Source: a virus
Length of the DNA stretch: 20,187 nt
Reading direction: 5' to 3' (one strand)
IMG/VR virus record: IMGVR_UViG_3300020601_000104
Span: 1 to 20,187 of that record
Position 1 is the first letter of the stretch, and each line of letters opens with the position of its first letter. A program made the position numbers and the translations under genes. The notes below the pieces were generated by a model. That model searched no databases and was not told where the DNA came from. It worked only from the letters and a program-made list of their open reading frames with translations. Positions 7,388-13,555 of the stretch are shown here, piece by piece.

Positions 7388-9156
7388 TGGGTATCTTAGA
7401 CAACGCAGCGTCTGCTCTAGGCGGGCGCGTAAAAGAAAGTTTAGGTGTAAGCAAAGAAACTAAAGGCTTCGGTAACATTATGGGAGGCGCGTTCAGTGCT
7501 GCGAACATGTTTGGGGCTGATAGCTTTCTCGGTGAAACATTCAGTAGCGATGAAGAACGAGACCGCGTAAAGCAATTCAACAAAGATCAAAAATCATCCA
7601 ATAAAGAAAAAGCCTCAAGTTCTGGTGGAGGTCTATTCGGTGGCGCTGCAAAAGTAGAAAACGCAGGTATCAACGCTGAGGGGTTGGAAGGTATAGCAGA
7701 TGACGTAAAAACAATACGAGACATCTCAGAGGAAGAGTTTACTGCACCTCCTGCAGATAAAAAGGATGAGAAAGAAAAGCCAGAGTTTGATCAATTAAAA
7801 AAGACAGAAGAAGTAAAGAAAAAAGAGGTAGCTAAAGTTGTAGGTATCACATCAGCGCAAGGTGATACTATGATTGGGCTGCTTGAAGATATTGCTAGAG
7901 GCATTGGAGACATCGACGGCGGTGGTAGCGGAATGTCAACACCTAGCATACGTCCAAAACTTAAAACAGGCGCTAAATCGCCAAAACCAAAACCAAAAAG
8001 CGTAAAGCCAACAAAGGTGCCCACTAAGCCAACCAGTCCGTTAGCAAAAGCTACTAGTGCTGCAAAGAATGCAGGATCTAAAGTTGGAAGTGCCGCTGCG
8101 AAAGTCGGAGCAAAGGGTGTGCCCATACTTGGTACTGCACTTGCTGTTGGCGAAGGTGCGAAGGATGTATTTGATGCAGAACAAGCTATGGAAAACTTGG
8201 AAAGTACCGCAGAAGAAGCACAAATCGCAAAAGGTGAAGGTATAGGAAAAGCATCTGGTACACTTGCTGGTGCTGCTGCTGGTGCTGCTGTAGGTAGTGT
8301 CGTTCCTGTAGTAGGAACAATAGTTGGCGGCATAGTAGGCGGTGCTTTGGGATACTTTGCAGGCGGTGAAGCGGGAGGAGCACTTGCTGATGCATTGCCC
8401 GTTGATCCGGGTGAAATTGCAGAATCAAATGCAGTCGCAGAAGAGATACTAGAAGATGCAAGCACAAAGATAGATGGTAAAAAATTAGTAGACACAATAC
8501 GAAGCGATGCCTCTGAAATTGAAGCTACATTAACAGAAGCCACACTTGAAGAAAGTGGAAAAGACGAGCTAAGTGAGAACGACAAAGCCGCTATTGCAAA
8601 TGCTTCACTAGTCAAAGCTATTCAAAATAACAAAGAAGCATTAGATGCAGTAGGGGTATCAATGGACCCCGAAGCAATGCAAGCAATAAATGAAAGAATA
8701 GAAAAAAGACAAGAAACCAATTTAGAAGCTGCCGAAGACTCTGGGCTGTATAACAAAGATATGATGGGCAATAGTGAAATCGACAAAGAGAAGCTGGCAA
8801 CAACGGAAGATACAGGGCAGTTAAATGCAATGCTCATGGACCGTGACTTGAGCGAAGAAGATACTGCTGCGGTGCAGTCAAGACTCAATGATATAAAAGC
8901 AACCCCAGATCCTTTAGAAGCAAGCGTCTTGCGGTCGAATTCACAGTCAGCAAACGCGCCAGCAGCAACAGTTGAAGATGCTACCGATGTTGCAGCAACA
9001 TCAAATGTACCTGCAGCCCCAATAGTAATACAAGCACCAGGTGGACAAGCAGCACCCGCTGCATCACCGGATGTCAACGTACTAGTAACACTACCGAAAA
9101 GTATAAGCCCGAACAATGCAACAGGCAGTCGGTATCTTGCTTCGGTCATGTCGTAG
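7387..9156 (+). CDS. Tape measure protein at the gp29 position
   Basis: 589 residues; T4 gp29, the tail-length determinator and hub protein, has 590. The order is: Gly/Ala-rich N-terminus (GILDNAASALGGRVKESLG), acidic-basic helical segment to residue 155 (rich in EEVKKKEVAKV), Lys/Pro-rich linker about 190-220 (KPKPKSVKPTKVPTKP), and Gly/Ala zipper about 288-335 (AGAAAGAAVGSVVPVVG, GGIVGGALGYFAGGEAGG) that could insert in a membrane during DNA entry. A long, mostly helical, Glu/Ala-rich region follows, then an Ala/Pro-rich end. The position right after the gp26/gp51 chaperone pair is the standard place of a tape measure. Direct similarity to gp29 is not obvious to me, so the call rests on position, length and composition. 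Start ATG 7387 overlaps the preceding stop. Confidence 0.7.
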   Translation: MGILDNAASALGGRVKESLGVSKETKGFGNIMGGAFSAANMFGADSFLGETFSSDEERDRVKQFNKDQKSSNKEKASSSGGGLFGGAAKVENAGINAEGLEGIADDVKTIRDISEEEFTAPPADKKDEKEKPEFDQLKKTEEVKKKEVAKVVGITSAQGDTMIGLLEDIARGIGDIDGGGSGMSTPSIRPKLKTGAKSPKPKPKSVKPTKVPTKPTSPLAKATSAAKNAGSKVGSAAAKVGAKGVPILGTALAVGEGAKDVFDAEQAMENLESTAEEAQIAKGEGIGKASGTLAGAAAGAAVGSVVPVVGTIVGGIVGGALGYFAGGEAGGALADALPVDPGEIAESNAVAEEILEDASTKIDGKKLVDTIRSDASEIEATLTEATLEESGKDELSENDKAAIANASLVKAIQNNKEALDAVGVSMDPEAMQAINERIEKRQETNLEAAEDSGLYNKDMMGNSEIDKEKLATTEDTGQLNAMLMDRDLSEEDTAAVQSRLNDIKATPDPLEASVLRSNSQSANAPAATVEDATDVAATSNVPAAPIVIQAPGGQAAPAASPDVNVLVTLPKSISPNNATGSRYLASVMS

Positions 9157-9192
9157 GACTATTAGTAACGTTTGGCGTTATTGTAACATCAT

Positions 9193-9217
9193 AAAAAAGG
9201 GGCACCGAAGTGCCCCC
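9193..9217 (-). terminator. Rho-independent terminator after gp32, UUCG loop
   Basis: On the minus strand GGGGCAC-TTCG-GTGCCCC (9216-9199) is followed by six T (9198-9193). The stem is 7 bp with a stable UUCG tetraloop. It lies 22 bases past the gp32 stop. On the plus strand the same hairpin has no U-tract, so it would stop the tape measure transcript only weakly. Confidence 0.9.
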
Positions 9218-9238
9218 ATAAAAGAGTGTGTAATCTTT

Positions 9239-10153
9239 TTAATCGTCTTCAGCTAATGCTGCAAAGTAACTAAGTGTATCTTCCTCATCAGCACTTGAAG
9301 CGACTGTGACTCTGGAAGAAGTAGCAGAGTTAACCGCCATCAAATCTTCAACATCATCAGTGCCTGTCTGTGCTGCAATAGTCTCAGCAGTGGTCACTCT
9401 CGCGCCTCCCGTGAGTACTTGATTCAGCTTAGCCTTCAACTCATCATAAGTCTTGAAGTTCTTAGGATCAACCATCTCAGCAAGTGAATGCTGCTTGCCC
9501 CAGATTGCTTCAATCTCTTCATCAGAGTCTGCAACCGCAGAAGGAGATGATTCAAACTCAGACTTGTCGTAATTACGATAGCCTTCTACCTGACGCGCCT
9601 TCAACTTGAAGTTAGAACCTTCCCAGAAGTCAAAAGGATTTGATGCTGTTTCATCTTGAAACTCAGGTTGCATCTGATCTTTGATCTTGTCAAAGATTTT
9701 CTTACCAAACTTGTAAAGCATTACCTGACCCTCGTTCTGAGGATTAGCAGGGTCTTTTACTACAAGAACATTTGCGTAATAAGACAATCGACGCTTTTGC
9801 TTTCGTGCGATGTCCTTACTAGATTCAACACCACTGTTCCAAAGTTCGCTGTTCAATTCTGATACAGGATCTTGTTGATTCAAAGTAGTAAGTGAGTTCT
9901 CAATGTACCACTTACCTGTAGGACCTTGAAAGCCATGATTCCATAAACGAACCCAGGGAAGTTCTTCACCTTTAGGGGGAGCAAGAAAACGTAAGACAGC
10001 ATACCCATTGCCAGCAGAATCTACTGTGAGCTTCCATTCGTTACCGTTGTCTCGGCTTTGTTGTTTAGGGGAATCGATCTTTTCAACTTCTTTCATCAAG
10101 TTGTCGAAAGAGCCTCTTGCTTTGCGCAAGTCTGATAGGGAATTAAATGACAT
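9239..10153 (-). CDS. 32: gp32 single-stranded DNA-binding protein
   Basis: 304 residues (T4: 301). The order is that of gp32: basic N-terminal segment for cooperativity (FNSLSDLRKARGSFDNLM), OB-type core (WKLTVDSAGNGYAVLRFLAPP, then NHGFQGPTGKWYIENSLTTL, and the basic patch KQKRRLSYYANVLVVKDP), and an acidic C-terminal tail (SADEEDTLSYFAALAEDD) that in T4 contacts partners such as gp59. It coats ssDNA in replication, recombination and repair. The protein contains no cysteine, so the T4 zinc site (one His, three Cys) is absent. Start ATG 10153 follows GGAG by 9 bases. It is the last gene of the gp33-59-32 set. A late octamer and a hairpin lie upstream, and a strong terminator follows. Confidence 0.93.
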   Translation of the reverse strand: MSFNSLSDLRKARGSFDNLMKEVEKIDSPKQQSRDNGNEWKLTVDSAGNGYAVLRFLAPPKGEELPWVRLWNHGFQGPTGKWYIENSLTTLNQQDPVSELNSELWNSGVESSKDIARKQKRRLSYYANVLVVKDPANPQNEGQVMLYKFGKKIFDKIKDQMQPEFQDETASNPFDFWEGSNFKLKARQVEGYRNYDKSEFESSPSAVADSDEEIEAIWGKQHSLAEMVDPKNFKTYDELKAKLNQVLTGGARVTTAETIAAQTGTDDVEDLMAVNSATSSRVTVASSADEEDTLSYFAALAEDD

Positions 10154-10187
10154 ATTTTGTATCTCCGTATATGCGTTGTATTTTTGT

Positions 10188-10214
10188 ATAGTGTCCTGTA
10201 TTAGCGGACACTAT
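10188..10214 (-). promoter_or_regulatory. Hairpin in the gp32 leader, possible translational operator
   Basis: On the minus strand ATAGTGTCC (10214-10206) pairs with GGACACTAT (10196-10188), a perfect 9-bp stem with a 9-base loop, 34 to 61 bases before the gp32 ATG. It is followed by A-rich, apparently unstructured RNA up to the start. T4 gp32 represses its own mRNA by binding a pseudoknot at a similar distance and spreading toward the start. No U-tract follows, so it is not a terminator for gp59. Confidence 0.45.
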
Positions 10215-10789
10215 TATTTATAATGCCCACAAACAGCGAATTTTAGTTCTTCGCTGATTTGGACAAATGGACGATACTTCTTGATCAACATGTTGGTGTC
10301 TTCTAAGAAGATATCATCAGCCTCTATAGTAACATAATTGTAGAGTTTGTCAAGTGCTACAATCGTTTCTAAAGAAATCATTTTACCAAAATACAATCTG
10401 TACACTAGAGGATGTCTCCCTGCGTGTGCATCAAAAGGAGAAGTCAATTCTTCTTTCTCCATTTCATAATCTATCTTGGCGATGTCTTGTTTAAAACTGT
10501 ACGCAAAGTTTTGTCGCACAGCCTTCCATTCTAAATATCGTTCCTTTGATTGCAAGTCAAACATTCCGCCCCAGCGATCACCGGATACAAAGTTAGCAAC
10601 AAGAAAATCAATTGCTTCTTTGCGGCTGTAGTCTCTAGCGATCTTACGAATTGCAGTCAAGTCTTTTCGCTTCATAAAAGATTTTTGACTAGCTCTAACA
10701 GCACCCTTTGTTTTAGTGATGTCGTAATCCTTCTTTGTGAAGTGCAGTTTGAGTGCTAGGTAGAGTTTATATACTTCAAACGGTTCCAT
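10214..10789 (-). CDS. 59: gp59 helicase loader
   Basis: 191 residues (T4: 217). In T4, gp59 loads the gp41 helicase onto forks coated with gp32. The N-terminal family pattern is visible: FEVYKLYLALKLHFTKKDYD corresponds to SVYKLYLMIKQHMNGKYDV in T4. The helical segments KEAIDFLVANFVSGDRWGG, FKQDIAKIDYEME and VYRLYFGKMISLETIVALDK follow, again matching T4 layout (SSYIFKLLQSNIISFETFIL). I take ATG 10789 as the start; a TTG two codons earlier is possible. The gene begins 2 bases after the gp33 stop, and gp32 follows, the same order as T4. Confidence 0.87.
   Translation of the reverse strand: MEPFEVYKLYLALKLHFTKKDYDITKTKGAVRASQKSFMKRKDLTAIRKIARDYSRKEAIDFLVANFVSGDRWGGMFDLQSKERYLEWKAVRQNFAYSFKQDIAKIDYEMEKEELTSPFDAHAGRHPLVYRLYFGKMISLETIVALDKLYNYVTIEADDIFLEDTNMLIKKYRPFVQISEELKFAVCGHYK
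10215..10222 (-). promoter_or_regulatory. T4-type late promoter octamer upstream of gp32
   Basis: Exact TATAAATA on the minus strand from 10222 to 10215, at the end of the gp59 gene. The predicted start at about 10209 would fall inside the first arm of the gp32 leader hairpin, so late transcripts would carry a broken hairpin, unlike read-through transcripts from gp59. Confidence 0.55.
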
Positions 10790-10791
10790 AA

Positions 10792-11088
10792 TCAAAAGGG
10801 TAGCTTGCCTGTTTTCTCTTTCATAAGATTTAGAGTTTCCGCTTCTTCTTTAACTTTTTCTTTAAGAGAAGGGGTCAAAAGTTTTCGGACAGATTCAATT
10901 TCTATCTCTTGTCTCTGGCAATAATCAACTAAACAATCAATCAATGGATTTTTAGTGTTGTATGCTTGTTTTTCAATGTACTGAGAAAATTCAACCTGTG
11001 TTTTGAATTGCTTAGTTATTAAAAATACGTCAGTCATTTTTGATGTATCGGTCATGTCATTGTCTACTATAAGTTTAAGTTTATGCAT
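10792..11088 (-). CDS. 33: gp33 late-transcription coactivator
   Basis: 98 residues from ATG 11088 (T4 gp33: 112). gp33 links the host RNA polymerase beta flap to the sliding clamp and activates late promoters together with the sigma-like gp55. Visible family features are the helical KTQVEFSQYIEKQAYN, the segment LIDCLVDYCQRQEIEIESVR, KLLTPSLKEKVKEEAETLNL, and a short C-terminus ending LPF. T4 gp33 binds the clamp through its C-terminus. I prefer ATG 11088 because it overlaps the epimerase stop (TAATG) and has AAGG about 10 bases upstream; an ATG at 11106 would add six residues. gp59 and gp32 follow as in T4. Confidence 0.8.
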   Translation of the reverse strand: MHKLKLIVDNDMTDTSKMTDVFLITKQFKTQVEFSQYIEKQAYNTKNPLIDCLVDYCQRQEIEIESVRKLLTPSLKEKVKEEAETLNLMKEKTGKLPF

Positions 11089-11942
11089 TACTGTCTTACC
11101 TTCCATTCGTGTATGTATTCGATCACATCAAATTCAGCTTTGATGTAAGGTAGCTCGCATTTAGTTTTTTCTACTTCACCTTTTCTATCAAATTCAAAAA
11201 CAAATGGGTGCCCAAATGCCTCTGCTATTTCTAAAATTGTCTTAGGATCTCCTGCACCTAAATGAACCCAAGGAGGACGTTTTCCGTCGTGTGTTAGCAA
11301 TAACTTTACGATGCCAGTAACAACATCAGTAACATAGGTAAAGTCTCTTTCTTTTCTACCATTGCCGTATATGTGTAGAGGTTCACCTTTTTTAATTTGA
11401 TTTTTGAATGCACGGACAACAGTGCTATGTTCACCGTAGTCAGCTTCTCTGGGACCGTAGACGTTGTAAAAATACAACAGATGCGATTGCACCTGATACA
11501 ATTTTTTGTACAGCCTCAGTGTTTCTTCCGCGAGAGTCTTACCGAACGTATAAGGATTTGCATACGGCGTACCTTGCAATCTACTAGATGACTGCGCAAA
11601 AAACACAGGGCACTCCCAATGTCTCGCCCATTCACATACTGATACTGTAGGACCCACATTATTCATAATAGAATCTGCTGGTTCTTGCATTGACAGCCTG
11701 ACTCTAGGCGTATTCGCTAAGTGTATGATGCCATCAACTTGAGGAGTAGTCTCTTCAAACTTCACATCCTGAACTGCGCAATGAAGGTATTGCACATAAT
11801 TACTCTGTACAATATGTTCACCGTTTCGCTTATCGTCTACAACTGTGACATAACATTCCATTGCTGCAAGTGCTTCAACTAAATGCGAGCCTATAAAACC
11901 ACATCCACCTGTAACGATGTAATGTGTCATGTTAAAAGCCAT
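11088..11942 (-). CDS. NAD-dependent sugar-nucleotide epimerase/dehydratase (extended SDR)
   Basis: 284 residues. The Rossmann nucleotide-binding motif TGGCGFIGSH is at residues 11-20, an acidic residue pair after strand 2 (VVDD) suggests NAD preference, and the catalytic Y131-x-x-x-K135 (YTFGK) and the serine cluster near 118-120 are intact. YFYNVYGPRE is typical of UDP-glucose epimerase or dTDP-glucose dehydratase relatives. The substrate is a nucleotide sugar; which one cannot be read from the sequence. It starts 2 bases after the cell-wall hydrolase stop and its own stop overlaps gp33, so a sugar gene is spliced into the late-transcription and replication operon. It probably supplies a modified sugar for a surface glycan, together with the glycosyltransferases nearby. 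Confidence 0.87.
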   Translation of the reverse strand: MAFNMTHYIVTGGCGFIGSHLVEALAAMECYVTVVDDKRNGEHIVQSNYVQYLHCAVQDVKFEETTPQVDGIIHLANTPRVRLSMQEPADSIMNNVGPTVSVCEWARHWECPVFFAQSSSRLQGTPYANPYTFGKTLAEETLRLYKKLYQVQSHLLYFYNVYGPREADYGEHSTVVRAFKNQIKKGEPLHIYGNGRKERDFTYVTDVVTGIVKLLLTHDGKRPPWVHLGAGDPKTILEIAEAFGHPFVFEFDRKGEVEKTKCELPYIKAEFDVIEYIHEWKVRQ

Positions 11943-11944
11943 AA

Positions 11945-12502
11945 TTAACGCCTATAAAATATATGATTGTCTGCAACCATTACCATCTCCATACTGTCTT
12001 TCCAGTAAGGCTCTACATACTTAGCATGATAAAACAGAGATCCTTCTGTAGTATCAATGCCTGCATTATACACTATTTCAGCAACATCGAACACCTTTTT
12101 GTATACAGACTGGTCGGCTACAAAATCTGGTTTGCCATCACAATACCAACTAAATTGACATTTGTTTCTCAGTGGAACTTTCTTACCATGCGCCTCTTCC
12201 CACCATTTAGAATACTGTGCTTGATAAACAACCTCGCACACTGTATTCGGAAACCTAGATGATTTCACCCTGTTCAAGGTAACACTAGCAACAGCAACCT
12301 GTCCAGTGATTGTCTCTCCTCTAGCCTCATGATATATGTTGAGTGCTAGGCAAACTACTTCGGGGTTTATTGGAGTGGGTACAATGTATGTCGCCTTGGT
12401 TGCAATTGGAACTGGAGACAATTCTTTTCGAGGATCTACTTTTTCGCCTTGACAAGAAAAGCACCCGAGCAGTATGATAAAAATCATAAGACCTGTACGC
12501 AT
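11945..12502 (-). CDS. SleB-type cell-wall hydrolase, probable lipoprotein
   Basis: 185 residues. The hydrolase_2 (SleB/CwlJ) domain spans about 50-185: CLALNIYHEARGE with the presumed catalytic E59, GQVAVASVTLNRV, FPNTVCEVVYQ, QFSWYCDGKPD at 116-126, and a terminal FYRR. This family cleaves peptidoglycan glycan strands. Residues 1-17 form a short hydrophobic signal with a lipobox LLGC (C14; C17 is an alternative), so the enzyme is probably anchored to a membrane as a lipoprotein. It is a candidate for lysis, or for wall remodelling during infection. Start ATG 12502 follows AAAGGAG by 7 bases, right after the tmRNA coding piece. No holin is visible beside it. Confidence 0.85.
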   Translation of the reverse strand: MRTGLMIFIILLGCFSCQGEKVDPRKELSPVPIATKATYIVPTPINPEVVCLALNIYHEARGETITGQVAVASVTLNRVKSSRFPNTVCEVVYQAQYSKWWEEAHGKKVPLRNKCQFSWYCDGKPDFVADQSVYKKVFDVAEIVYNAGIDTTEGSLFYHAKYVEPYWKDSMEMVMVADNHIFYRR

Positions 12503-12577
12503 TAGATTGCTCCTTTAACGTAAGAAATTGGGTTGCCTCTCCTTTTGGTAACAAGGCGAGAGACTCTCCCCGCTAAC

Positions 12578-12625
12578 TTATGCAGCTAGTTGATAAACGT
12601 CATCGTTTGCGTTTAGATTGTTTGC
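12578..12625 (-). other. tmRNA tag-peptide reading frame
   Basis: The frame GCA AAC AAT CTA AAC GCA AAC GAT ... GCA TAA encodes ANNLNANDDVYQLAA if translation resumes at the GCA at 12625, or ANDDVYQLAA if it resumes at the GCA at 12610. The second is better: it has the same length as, and is similar to, the E. coli tag ANDENYALAA, and is preceded by UAAAC, close to the UAGUC before the E. coli resume codon. Both end in the LAA degron read by ClpXP. Confidence 0.8.
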
Positions 12626-12700
12626 TTCTCAGTTTTACAGCCTTCTGCCTTGGCTGGCTCTCCACGCATCTACTACACCCTGTCGAAACCTGACTCCCCC

Positions 12701-12805
12701 ATCAAAAACAAACTGCCTGCGGTATCTGCCTCCGCGTAACCACGCGTTCGTGGTAACTTAGTCTTTTCGTAGCTTTGCCACTTCTAGTTCAAGACAGTTT
12801 GCTTT
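12701..12805 (-). other. tmRNA intervening segment removed during maturation
   Basis: 105 bases lie between the encoded CCA and the 5' end of the coding piece. Its ends pair: 12805-12795 with 12715-12705, 11 bp including one G-U. This helix sits directly beside both mature ends. A second hairpin inside pairs ACCACG with CGTGGT around an AACG loop. The segment would be cut out to give the two-piece RNA. Confidence 0.7.
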
Positions 12806-12869
12806 TGGTGGAGGAGGGGGGAATCGAACCCCCGTCCAGTATGCCATCAAATTGCTTCATCAAGCTATG

Positions 12870-12903
12870 TATTTATAATACGATATACGGAGCGGTTAGT
12901 CAA
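12870..12903 (-). promoter_or_regulatory. Overlapping sigma70-like and T4 late promoter for the tmRNA
   Basis: Minus strand: TTGACT (12903-12898), 17 bases, TATTAT (12880-12875), each one mismatch from the sigma70 consensus. An exact late octamer TATAAATA (12877-12870) overlaps the -10. Both predict starts near 12864-12868, just before the acceptor piece. The -35 lies on the stop of the upstream glycosyltransferase gene. Confidence 0.65.
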
Positions 12904-13555
12904 TATCTATTTTCATTTTTTGGTACTCTTCAGTCCATTTATCGCTGTACATTGTGTTTTCGTAACCTTCAAACCAAGGACCGCCATCAGTATAATGTAT
13001 TGCTTTAGGATTGTCAAGCAAATAATAGTCATCTAAGCAGTTCCAGTCAAGTGATAATGATCCGATGTTTTCGGTCCAATTGAATTGATGAAAATCTAAC
13101 CCAGGCTTATGATTGTTGAGATACTCTGGTCTGAGTTGTTTACAATCAGGATGTGCGTTGTTGAACACCATAAGACTCGCCCAGTTCTTTCTATAGTAAC
13201 TGTTCTGAGTCATCGAATCCATCTTCTTATGTGAATTGGGTATGTATCGAGGATGTTGCGCACACCAAACTGCTTTTGACTGATCAGCTATTGCAATATC
13301 AATCAGTTCTTCAGGGTCTGCTAAAAACAGAAAATCACAGTCAACAAATATTGAATACCCTGTGTATCTTGAAAGATACGGCACCCAGAATCGAGTGAAT
13401 GTGAAATCTGTAGACTGGCGATCACCCGATCTCGTATATAGGTCAATATCTTTACTGTAAAGTTTGCGAGTGTCTATGACGCTGCGACTTTCAATAGAGA
13501 ATTTACATACCTCGTAAGCAATATCTTCACAAGGATCATAGCCTATGTAAATCAT
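12896..13555 (-). CDS. GT8-like glycosyltransferase
   Basis: 219 residues. A GT-A type core is visible: N-terminal MIYIGYDPCEDIAYEVC, then FTFTRFWVPYLSRYTGYSIFVDCDFLFLAD with the metal- and nucleotide-sugar-binding D72-C-D74, a middle segment WASLMVFNNAHPDC, and a C-terminal AIHYTDGGPWFEGY that looks like the second metal or donor-binding histidine region of GT8-type enzymes. It likely transfers a sugar from a nucleotide donor; the acceptor may be host surface glycan, virion protein or DNA. Start ATG 13555 overlaps the SHMT stop by 4 bases (ATGA). The stop overlaps the -35 of the tmRNA promoter. Confidence 0.78.
   Translation of the reverse strand: MIYIGYDPCEDIAYEVCKFSIESRSVIDTRKLYSKDIDLYTRSGDRQSTDFTFTRFWVPYLSRYTGYSIFVDCDFLFLADPEELIDIAIADQSKAVWCAQHPRYIPNSHKKMDSMTQNSYYRKNWASLMVFNNAHPDCKQLRPEYLNNHKPGLDFHQFNWTENIGSLSLDWNCLDDYYLLDNPKAIHYTDGGPWFEGYENTMYSDKWTEEYQKMKIDID

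Larger units (their letters stand above)
12525..12866 (-). ncRNA. ssrA: Circularly permuted two-piece tmRNA (ssrA)
   Basis: Read on the minus strand, the 3' tRNA-like half comes first. The T-arm GGGGG-TTCGATT-CCCCC is at 12833-12817, then the acceptor strand CTCCTCC (12816-12810), A73 (12809) and an encoded CCA (12808-12806). After a 105-base intervening segment the 5' half starts at 12700 with GGGGGAGTCAGGTTTCGAC. The acceptor stem pairs over 7 bp, GGGGGAG with CTCCTCC, including the G3-U70 wobble that is the alanine identity element of tmRNA. GGTTTCGAC is the conserved D-loop region. A tag reading frame ending LAA-stop follows, then GC-rich pseudoknot-like pairings. The outer ends, about 12866 and about 12525, are estimates. 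Permuted tmRNAs are known from alphaproteobacteria, some cyanobacteria and some betaproteobacteria. The RNA rescues stalled ribosomes and tags the unfinished peptide for proteolysis. Confidence 0.9.

Noticed and set aside
7791-8615. 274-residue minus-strand frame, and another at 8622-9149, opposite the tape measure gene
   Set aside because: Both are Ser/Ala/Pro-rich mirror frames of the low-complexity tape measure gene, without start signals or family motifs.
12781-12840. A tRNA gene at the T-arm-like sequence
   Set aside because: No D-arm or anticodon arm lies on the 5' side; the partner acceptor strand is at 12694-12700, which fits permuted tmRNA.
12775-13008. 77-residue plus-strand frame and a 75-residue minus frame at 12327-12554 over the tmRNA
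   Set aside because: They cross the tmRNA halves or the start of the hydrolase gene and have no protein-like features; the RNA explains the sequence.
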